Source of the DNA: Desulfuromonadaceae bacterium
GTDB lineage: Bacteria; Desulfobacterota; Desulfuromonadia; Desulfuromonadales; Geopsychrobacteraceae
Assembly: GCA_030639985.1 (NCBI GenBank)
Contig: DAOWKG010000324.1
Span: forward strand, 1 to 13,656
DNA: 13,656 nt
Direction of reading: 5' to 3'
Positions within the stretch are counted from its first letter, which is position 1. Each line of letters starts with the position of its first letter. A program made the position numbers and the translations under genes. The notes beneath the pieces are model-generated. The model had not been told where the DNA came from, made no database searches, and saw only the letters and a list, made by a program, of their open reading frames with translations. Positions 5,877 to 11,592 of this stretch are shown here, piece by piece.

Positions 5877-7478
5877 TTATGGGTGAGCGCCGGGAATTAT
5901 GGTGTCACGGTGAAAATGCTTATCATCCAAATCTGGATAGTCGATAGTGTAATGTAGACCGCGACTTTCATGGCGCGATAGAGCACTTTGAACAATCAAT
6001 CTGGCAACCGTGGTGATATTGCGGAGTTCAATCAGGTCTGATGTTAGCAGAAAGTTCCAATAATATTCATCGATCTCTTTTTGGATTAACAAAATTCGGT
6101 TCATAGCTCGTTGCAGGCGTTTATCGGAGCGAACAATACCAACGTAATTCCACATGCAGCGGCGAATTTCATCCCAATTGTGGGCAACGATTACTTCTTC
6201 GTCACTATCGGTCGCTTTGCCACAATCCCAATGGGGAATCGGTGGATTAGGGGGATGTTGTTCTTCGAGCCGTGACAGGGAAAATTCAGCTGCCAGTTTA
6301 GCAAATACGATACCTTCCAACAGACTGTTACTGGCAAGTCGATTTGCTCCATGCAGACCGGTACAAGCGACTTCACCGACAGCAAATAGGTTGCGAATGT
6401 TGGTTTCACCTTTTTTATCGACGCATAAACCACCACAAAGATAGTGGGTTGCCGGCACAACCGGAATCGGTTCTTTGGTCATATCGATACCGAAACCGAG
6501 ACAGGTTTCATAGATCATCGGAAAGTGGTGTTTGATGAAATCGGCACCTTTATGGGTGATATCCAGAAAAACACAGCCGGCACCCGATTTTTTCATTTCA
6601 TTGTCGATAGCACGGGCAACAATATCGCGTGGAGCCAAATCTTTCAGGTGGTGATAATCGGGCATGAAGGCATAACCATCATCACGCCGTAATATCCCCC
6701 CCTCACCACGTACTGCTTCCGATATCAAAAATGATTTAGCTCGGGGATGGTAAAGGGTCGTGGGGTGAAACTGCATGAATTCCATATTGGCAACATCGGC
6801 ACCAGCACGCCAGCCAATCGCAATACCGTCTCCGGTAGCGATGTCGGGGTTACAGGTGTAGAAGTAGACCTTGCCAACACCACCAGTTGCCAATACCGTG
6901 AAGCGAGCCCCAAAGGTTGTAACGGCACGTTTTTCTTTGTCGAGAACATAGGCACCAATGCAACGATTCTGATTGCTTTTTTCTCGGGATACTTTATTGG
7001 CGGTAATCAGATCGACGGCAATGTGATGTTGGTAAATAGCGATATTGGGGTGATTTTGGACTGCTTCAACCAGTGCTCGTTCAATTTCTCGCCCCGTGGC
7101 ATCTTTGGCGTGGAGAATACGACGGTAACTATGCCCACCTTCTCTGGTAAGATCGTAACTGTTTTCATCTTTGCGGCTGAACTTAACTCCCCAATCGATC
7201 AGATCGTTAATGGCAGCAGGACCAGCATTTACCACCAGATCGACAATTTCAGGATCAGAAAGATGGGCTCCAGCAACCATGGTATCTTCAGCGTGGGAAG
7301 TAAAACTGTCTTCGTCTGAGAATACCGATGCGATACCACCTTGAGCTAGCTGGGTGGCACTGACTTCGATATTGTCCTTTGTGATCAGAGCTACTGTCCC
7401 TTGATCTGCTACCTTAAGGGCGTAGGAGAGACCGGCAATTCCGGTACCGATAACCAGGAAATCTGTTATTGTTTTCAT
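5877..7478 (-). CDS. nadB: L-aspartate oxidase
   Basis: This flavoenzyme oxidises L-aspartate to iminoaspartate, the first step of de novo NAD synthesis; in anaerobes fumarate can replace oxygen as acceptor. It has 533 residues, the usual length. FAD binding is shown by VIGTGIAGLSYA (residues 9-20), TQLAQGGIA (42-50), TVLATGG (194-200) and the C-terminal GANRLASNSLLEG (377-389). Active-site residues comparable to the E. coli enzyme are Glu113 (REGGHS), His238/His244 (FHPTTLYHP), Arg284 (APRDIVARA), His345 (THYLCGG) and Arg380. The ALVEAVQ and CTGLHGANR segments separate it from succinate dehydrogenase flavoproteins, together with the lack of sdhB/sdhC neighbours. The ATG at 7476-7478 has only a weak GGAT Shine-Dalgarno (7487-7490). 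nadA and nadC are not next to it. It is the first gene of the nadB-aroQ-FXD operon. Confidence 0.96.
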   Translation of the reverse strand: MKTITDFLVIGTGIAGLSYALKVADQGTVALITKDNIEVSATQLAQGGIASVFSDEDSFTSHAEDTMVAGAHLSDPEIVDLVVNAGPAAINDLIDWGVKFSRKDENSYDLTREGGHSYRRILHAKDATGREIERALVEAVQNHPNIAIYQHHIAVDLITANKVSREKSNQNRCIGAYVLDKEKRAVTTFGARFTVLATGGVGKVYFYTCNPDIATGDGIAIGWRAGADVANMEFMQFHPTTLYHPRAKSFLISEAVRGEGGILRRDDGYAFMPDYHHLKDLAPRDIVARAIDNEMKKSGAGCVFLDITHKGADFIKHHFPMIYETCLGFGIDMTKEPIPVVPATHYLCGGLCVDKKGETNIRNLFAVGEVACTGLHGANRLASNSLLEGIVFAKLAAEFSLSRLEEQHPPNPPIPHWDCGKATDSDEEVIVAHNWDEIRRCMWNYVGIVRSDKRLQRAMNRILLIQKEIDEYYWNFLLTSDLIELRNITTVARLIVQSALSRHESRGLHYTIDYPDLDDKHFHRDTIIPGAHP

Positions 7479-7515
7479 AGTTTATTATCCATCCAGCTGA
7501 TTATTTGAGTGCCGC

Positions 7516-7544
7516 ATTATTGATCTCGATATCAGCGTTGTCAA
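7516..7544 (-). promoter_or_regulatory. Sigma70-type promoter for the nadB operon
   Basis: On the - strand there is a perfect TTGACA (7544-7539), a 17-bp spacer and AATAAT (7521-7516), a 5 of 6 match to TATAAT. The predicted transcript start near 7509 leaves a leader of about 30 nt before the nadB ATG at 7478. Confidence 0.65.
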
Positions 7545-7570
7545 GTTTCATGAACTTAGATACACCATTC

Positions 7571-7600
7571 TTGACAGGAGGAAAAGTAAAAGGTTATAAA
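7571..7600 (+). promoter_or_regulatory. Promoter-like TTGACA / TATAAA overlapping the lytic transglycosylase start
   Basis: A perfect TTGACA (7571-7576) is followed, after 18 bp, by TATAAA (7595-7600), or after 17 bp by TTATAA (7594-7599). It faces away from the nadB promoter. The expected transcript start is near 7607, on or after the possible start codons. If it is real, the mRNA would be almost leaderless. The same stretch contains AGGAGG (7576-7581) and AAAAGG (7588-7593), so it may instead be a ribosome-binding region fed by a promoter further left. Confidence 0.4.
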
Positions 7601-8167
7601 ATGTTCATGTTTAAGATTTTTCAATTAATGATAATCGCGACCATAGCTATCGTTTTGAGCCTGCCCGTTGCCGCTCAAGCAGGTATCTATAGATATGTTG
7701 ATGATCACGGACGGATTCATTTCACTAATGTTCCAAAAACCACAAAGTTTCGATTTTACCGCAGTGAGGGAGATAAATATCGCATTGATTCCCTCATAGA
7801 TCATTTTGCCGACAAATTTAATCTTAATCGATCGTTGTTAAAAGCGGTAATCAGGGTTGAGAGTAATTTCGATCCCAAGGTCATTTCGTCTAAAGGTGCT
7901 CAAGGATTGATGCAGCTGATGCCAGAAACGGCACTGGAGGTCGGGGTGACGAATCCATTTGATCCTTCTGACTCAATCTATGGTGGCTCTTTGTATTTGC
8001 GTAAAATGTTGGATTCTTTTGATCTGAATCTTGATTACGCTTTGGCCGCTTATAATGCTGGTCCGGGAGCGGTACGCAAGTACGGAGGAATTCCCCCCTT
8101 TGAAGAAACTCAAAACTATGTCAAACTGGTTAAACACTATTTCAATTATTATTCTCGAAATCAGTGA
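7601..8167 (+). CDS. Exported lytic transglycosylase (DUF4124 + SLT domain)
   Basis: This is a periplasmic murein lytic transglycosylase that cleaves the MurNAc-GlcNAc bond of peptidoglycan. It has 188 residues from the ATG at 7601. Residues 1-27 form a signal peptide (Lys5, then a long hydrophobic run, cleavage after AQA). Next comes a short DUF4124-type segment, IYRYVDDHGRIHFTNVP (29-45). The SLT domain (about 63-185) shows the catalytic Glu87 in RVESNF, GAQGLMQLMP (99-108), AYNAGPGAV (150-158) and NYVKLV (172-177). No lipobox cysteine is present, so it should be soluble in the periplasm. AAAAGG (7588-7593) lies 7 nt upstream; the ATG at 7607 is an alternative that keeps the signal peptide. 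A longer reading from a TTG at 7505 would bury the signal peptide and is unlikely. It diverges from nadB and precedes pgsA by 49 bp. Confidence 0.92.
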   Translation: MFMFKIFQLMIIATIAIVLSLPVAAQAGIYRYVDDHGRIHFTNVPKTTKFRFYRSEGDKYRIDSLIDHFADKFNLNRSLLKAVIRVESNFDPKVISSKGAQGLMQLMPETALEVGVTNPFDPSDSIYGGSLYLRKMLDSFDLNLDYALAAYNAGPGAVRKYGGIPPFEETQNYVKLVKHYFNYYSRNQ

Positions 8168-8216
8168 TAAAAAAACACTATAAAAATTATTTCCATAATT
8201 CAAAGGATTTACACTG

Positions 8217-8804
8217 ATGGTCCGTAATGCACGACTACTTAACTTGCCGAATATATTAACCCTGTCGAGAATTGCTGCGGTTCCGATTGTGGTATTGCTG
8301 TTGCTGTTTGAGTCAAAAGAGAATTGTTTTTGGGCAGCAGCAGTTTTTTCTGTAGCGTCAATCACCGATTGGCTCGATGGTTATTTAGCCCGTAAATGGG
8401 GTATTGTTACAATCTTGGGTAAGTTTCTCGACCCATTGGCCGACAAATTGATTGTTATGGCTGCTCTGATTATGTTGATTCCCCTCGATCGAGTTCCCGC
8501 ATGGGCAGTTCTGGTTATTTTATCCCGCGAACTGATTGTTTCCGGAATTCGTTCAATTGCTTCAGCTGAAGGAATAGTCATTGCGGCTAGTAATCTCGGT
8601 AAATATAAAACTATCTTCCAGATGATAGCTATTATCGGCCTGTTATTGCATTACAATTATTATTGGTTTTTCGGGGTTCAGTTTGATTTCCTTTATCCCT
8701 CGATGCATAATACGGGGATATTTCTGTTCTATATTTCTCTGGTTTTAACAATCTGGTCAGGAGTTGATTATTTCGTGAAATTTTTCAAGATTTTTGCTAA
8801 ATAA
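8217..8804 (+). CDS. pgsA: CDP-diacylglycerol-glycerol-3-phosphate 3-phosphatidyltransferase
   Basis: This is an inner-membrane enzyme that makes phosphatidylglycerophosphate from CDP-diacylglycerol and glycerol-3-phosphate, the committed step to phosphatidylglycerol and cardiolipin. It has 195 residues. The CDP-alcohol phosphotransferase signature is complete: Asp51, Asp54-Gly55, Ala58-Arg59, Gly68, Asp72 and Asp76, with the exact family spacing. The N-terminal LNLPNILTLSRI and the mid-protein SRELIVSGIRSIAS are typical of PgsA rather than phosphatidylserine synthase. Several hydrophobic segments are visible (about 19-31, 37-49, 77-97, 132-144 and 160-180). AAAGGA (8202-8207) is placed 9 nt before the ATG. 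It probably shares a transcript with the upstream transglycosylase; no terminator separates them. Confidence 0.93.
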   Translation: MVRNARLLNLPNILTLSRIAAVPIVVLLLLFESKENCFWAAAVFSVASITDWLDGYLARKWGIVTILGKFLDPLADKLIVMAALIMLIPLDRVPAWAVLVILSRELIVSGIRSIASAEGIVIAASNLGKYKTIFQMIAIIGLLLHYNYYWFFGVQFDFLYPSMHNTGIFLFYISLVLTIWSGVDYFVKFFKIFAK

Positions 8805-8810
8805 TTTCTA

Positions 8811-8840
8811 TTGACACTCGATAAGTCGTTTTGCTATACA
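8811..8840 (+). promoter_or_regulatory. Sigma70-type promoter for tRNA-Gly
   Basis: A perfect TTGACA (8811-8816), an 18-bp spacer and TATACA (8835-8840) start 6 bp after the pgsA stop. The expected transcript start near 8847 leaves a 5' leader of about 26 nt before the tRNA. Confidence 0.75.
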
Positions 8841-8847
8841 TACATCC

Positions 8848-8864
8848 GCTTCGGGCAACCGAGC
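8848..8864 (+). other. Hairpin with GCAA tetraloop in the tRNA 5' leader
   Basis: GCT-CGG (8848-8854, with T8851 bulged) pairs with CCGAGC (8859-8864) around a GCAA loop, a GNRA-type tetraloop. It would occupy the start of the pre-tRNA leader that RNase P removes. It may only stabilise the short leader; chance is possible. Confidence 0.35.
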
Positions 8865-8872
8865 ATTATTGA

Positions 8873-8947
<75 letters not shown>

Positions 8948-8956
8948 TTAAATATC

Positions 8957-8994
8957 AAAAAGGCCAGATCTTAAATGATCTGGCCTTTTTTTTT
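8957..8994 (+). terminator. Strong intrinsic terminator after tRNA-Gly
   Basis: GGCCAGATC (8962-8970) pairs perfectly with GATCTGGCC (8977-8985) around a 6-nt loop and is followed by nine T (8986-8994). Five A before the stem extend the pairing and give a T-run on the other strand too. It insulates ispH from upstream transcription. Confidence 0.93.
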
Positions 8995-9101
8995 GAAAAA
9001 CAACTGGTGACAAACTGAAAAAACTTGATTTATGGCATCATAAAATGACAAAATGTTTAGTTTTTGAATCAGATTTTTACGATATGTATTTGAGGATTTA
9101 G

Positions 9102-9953
9102 ATGGAATTTGTCCGCGCCAAAAGTGCTGGTTTTTGCATGGGAGTTAGCCTGGCATTACGTAAGCTGGATGGAATAATTGCAGAGAAAAATATCTCCGGC
9201 GATATTTATATTCTTGGTTCAATTATTCACAATCCACAGGTTGTTGCAGAGTATGCAATGAAAGGGGTGATTACTGCCGATTGTCCAGAAGATATACCGT
9301 CTGGGTCTATCGTAGTCATCCGTGCCCACGGGATAACCAAGCAAGTGCAGCACTCACTTTCTCAACGTGGTATCCATGTTATCGATGCTACCTGCCCCAA
9401 GGTTAAAGATGCCTGCTTGTTGATCGAAAAAAATACAGCTGATGGTCGGGTTTTGTTACTATTTGGTGAAGAGTATCATCCTGAGGTCAAGTGCTTGCTT
9501 AGTTACACTGATGGTGACACCGTTGTTTTTGATACCTTGGAAGAGTGTCAAAAATGTGATCTGGATCCTGACCTCAAGTATTGCTTAGCTGCACAAACGA
9601 CTCAGGATAGACATATCTTTGATGCTATAAGTAGTGAATTATCCAACCGCAAAGGACTCGATTTGGTGGTGTTGCACACAATTTGCAATGCAACCATGAT
9701 GCGTCAGGAAGAGGCAACCAAAATTGCAGCAAAATCTGATTTTGTTATTGTTGCTGGTGGGTATAATAGTAGTAATACCAGAAGGTTAGCGCAAGTCATA
9801 GAGTCAGGTGGCGTTGGAACCCTGCATATCGAAACAGCTGATGAATTACCGTTGGATAAATTGCGTAAATTAAAAAGAATTGGTTTGACGGCCGGTGCTT
9901 CGACGCCGAAAAAAATAGTTGATGAAATTCAGTCAACTCTGGAAGCTCTTTAG
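9102..9953 (+). CDS. ispH: 4-hydroxy-3-methylbut-2-enyl diphosphate reductase
   Basis: IspH (LytB) is the 4Fe-4S enzyme that makes IPP and DMAPP from HMBPP, the last step of the MEP isoprenoid pathway. It has 283 residues, a single-domain length with no fused S1 domain. Cluster ligands are Cys12 (GFCMGV), Cys98 (DATCPKV) and Cys195 (TICNAT). Substrate-binding residues expected in the family are present: His43 (IIHNPQ), His76 (RAHGI), His126 and Glu128 (YHPEV), Thr167 (AQTTQD) and the NSSNTRRL segment (222-229). GAGGA (9092-9096) lies 5 nt before the ATG. The gap after the tRNA terminator (8995-9101) must hold the promoter, but I see no convincing -35/-10 pair there. The TAG stop overlaps the Shine-Dalgarno of pfaD, so ispH leads that cluster. 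Confidence 0.96.
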   Translation: MEFVRAKSAGFCMGVSLALRKLDGIIAEKNISGDIYILGSIIHNPQVVAEYAMKGVITADCPEDIPSGSIVVIRAHGITKQVQHSLSQRGIHVIDATCPKVKDACLLIEKNTADGRVLLLFGEEYHPEVKCLLSYTDGDTVVFDTLEECQKCDLDPDLKYCLAAQTTQDRHIFDAISSELSNRKGLDLVVLHTICNATMMRQEEATKIAAKSDFVIVAGGYNSSNTRRLAQVIESGGVGTLHIETADELPLDKLRKLKRIGLTAGASTPKKIVDEIQSTLEAL

Positions 9954-9957
9954 GAGG
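9952..9957 (+). promoter_or_regulatory. Shine-Dalgarno of pfaD, overlapping the ispH stop codon
   Basis: AGGAGG shares its first two bases with the ispH TAG (9951-9953). It touches the ATG at 9958 with no spacing but lies an ideal 6 nt before the TTG at 9964, which is why I place the pfaD start at the TTG. Confidence 0.7.
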
Positions 9958-9963
9958 ATGGAA

Positions 9964-11592
9964 TTGTCAGATAATCGACAAAATATGTCACTGGGATTGT
10001 TTCAACCTGCTGATGTCGGTGTAACTACAGATGGCAATAATTTCTTAACTAAGTTGCGCCGGCTTGATCAGCCCCTGTTTATCTCTTCTAATTGTGAAGG
10101 GGATAGTACATTACTCTATTCTGGTAGTAGCCAGGTTGATCTCACCGCTGCGATTAAATCATTTTCTGGAATGGTTTTACCATGTCCACTGGATAGTTTG
10201 GGAGATGCGGCATTTTGTCAAACCCATCAACTCCGTTATCCTTATGTTGGCGGTTCCATGGCCAAAGGGATCAGTTCGGTAGCCATGGTTCAGGAACTTG
10301 GACGGGCCGGAATGTTAGGATTTTTTGGCGCTGCCGGGTTAAGCATGGAACTAGTTGAGGTCGCCATTAAAGATCTGTCGCAAAGCAATATCCCTTTTGG
10401 GATTAATCTGATTCACAGCCCTGCTGAACCAAAGCTGGAAAATGCTTTGGTTGAACTCTATTTACGCCATGAAGTCCGATTGATTGAAGCGTCTGCCTTT
10501 CTTTCTTTAACGCTGCCGATCATCCGTTACCGTACCCACGGTATCTATCGTAATGATGCTGGGGCAGTGGTTGCTCCTAACCGGGTGATTGCCAAAATTT
10601 CTCGCGAAGAAGTAGCTGCCCGGTTTTTTGCCCCGCCTCCCGATAAATATTTGCAACAATTGGTCGCATCTGGCGATTTAACCCCTGAACAAGCAGCTAT
10701 GGCAACCGAAATTCCCGTAGCTCAGGATGTAACGGTGGAAGCCGATTCTGGTGGCCACACCGATAATCGTCCGGCGTTGTCATTATTCCCAACAATTTTG
10801 GCGCAAAAAGAACAATTTCAACAGCAGTATAATTATCGAGAAAAGCTTCGGGTTGGACTTGGTGGTGGGATTGCCACTCCGACATCGGCAGCGGCAGCTT
10901 TTGCGATGGGGGCTGCTTATCTGGTAACCGGTTCGGTAAATCAAGCTTGCGTAGAATCTGGTACCGGTGACGAGGTTCGAAAACTGTTGGCTGAGACTCG
11001 TCAGGCAGATATTACCATGGCACCATCGGGAGACATGTTTGAGATGGGGGTCAAGGTACAGGTAGTAAAACGGGGTACGATGTTTGCGATTCGAGCCCAG
11101 AAGCTCTACGAATTGTACCGCGCCTACGACAGTATGGAAGATTTGCCCGTTGCTGAACGGGACAAACTCGAAAAAAACTTTTTCAGAGCGCCACTAACCT
11201 CAATCTGGGAACAGACCCGCAGTTATTTTGTCCAACGTGACCCGCAACAGGTAGAAAAAGCTGAGGCCGACCCTAAATATAAAATGGCGTTGGTATTTCG
11301 CTGGTACCTGGGGCAATCACCGGTTTGGGCTAATCAGGGTGAAAGCTCTCGTAAAATAGACTATCAGGTTTGGTGTGGGCCATCAATGGGAGCCTTTAAC
11401 GAGTGGGTGCGAGGTTCTTTTTTAGATCCAGTTGAGCAGCGGCAGGTAGTCACCGTTGCTTATAATCTCCTTTTTGGTGCAGCAGTTTTGCAGCGTGCCA
11501 ATCAATTAATCCAACAAGAAAGCCAGTTCAAGTTTGATTCCAGTATGCTGGCACCTTTGAAAATTACCCAGATCAAGGAGTTTCTCAGTTGA
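9964..11592 (+). CDS. pfaD: PfaD-family trans-acting enoyl reductase of a PUFA/polyketide-type lipid synthase
   Basis: This is an FMN-dependent enoyl reductase (2-nitropropane dioxygenase-like TIM barrel) that serves the multidomain Pfa synthase in trans. It has 542 residues from the TTG at 9964; starts at ATG 9958 or ATG 9985 cannot be excluded. Family features are RYPYVGGSMAKGISS (91-105), GMLGFFGAAGLS (116-127), FGINLIHSP (145-153), the conserved EADSGGHTDNRP (259-270, His265) and GGGIATPTSAAAAFAMGAAYLVTG (split 300-323, flavin-phosphate region). PSGDMFEMGVKVQV (354-367) and the C-terminal part with KYKMALVFRWYLG (438-450) are specific to PfaD rather than to plain nitronate monooxygenases. 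It directly follows ispH and overlaps the next gene by 4 nt. In classical pfaABCDE clusters pfaD is near the end; here it comes before the KS-AT gene. Confidence 0.92.
   Translation: MSDNRQNMSLGLFQPADVGVTTDGNNFLTKLRRLDQPLFISSNCEGDSTLLYSGSSQVDLTAAIKSFSGMVLPCPLDSLGDAAFCQTHQLRYPYVGGSMAKGISSVAMVQELGRAGMLGFFGAAGLSMELVEVAIKDLSQSNIPFGINLIHSPAEPKLENALVELYLRHEVRLIEASAFLSLTLPIIRYRTHGIYRNDAGAVVAPNRVIAKISREEVAARFFAPPPDKYLQQLVASGDLTPEQAAMATEIPVAQDVTVEADSGGHTDNRPALSLFPTILAQKEQFQQQYNYREKLRVGLGGGIATPTSAAAAFAMGAAYLVTGSVNQACVESGTGDEVRKLLAETRQADITMAPSGDMFEMGVKVQVVKRGTMFAIRAQKLYELYRAYDSMEDLPVAERDKLEKNFFRAPLTSIWEQTRSYFVQRDPQQVEKAEADPKYKMALVFRWYLGQSPVWANQGESSRKIDYQVWCGPSMGAFNEWVRGSFLDPVEQRQVVTVAYNLLFGAAVLQRANQLIQQESQFKFDSSMLAPLKITQIKEFLS
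11575..11580 (+). promoter_or_regulatory. Shine-Dalgarno deciding the TTG start of the pfaA-like gene
   Basis: AAGGAG lies inside the last codons of pfaD, 8 nt before the TTG at 11589. The TTGA there joins the start of the synthase with the TGA stop of pfaD. Confidence 0.7.

Noticed and set aside
6747..7319. 190-codon open frame on the + strand opposite nadB
   Set aside because: It lies wholly antisense to a clearly conserved aspartate oxidase and shows no ribosome-binding site or family motif.
7505..7600. Extension of the lytic transglycosylase to a TTG at 7505
   Set aside because: It would put 32 residues before the signal peptide, overlap the nadB promoter, and lacks a Shine-Dalgarno.
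8995..9101. Promoter for ispH
   Set aside because: TTGATT (9025) and TTGAAT (9064) occur, but neither has a good -10 at the right distance. A promoter is expected here but I cannot place it.
9919..9963. Earlier starts of pfaD at ATG 9919 or ATG 9958
   Set aside because: The first lies within ispH without a ribosome-binding site. The second abuts AGGAGG with no spacing. The TTG at 9964 has ideal spacing, though 9958 is not fully excluded.
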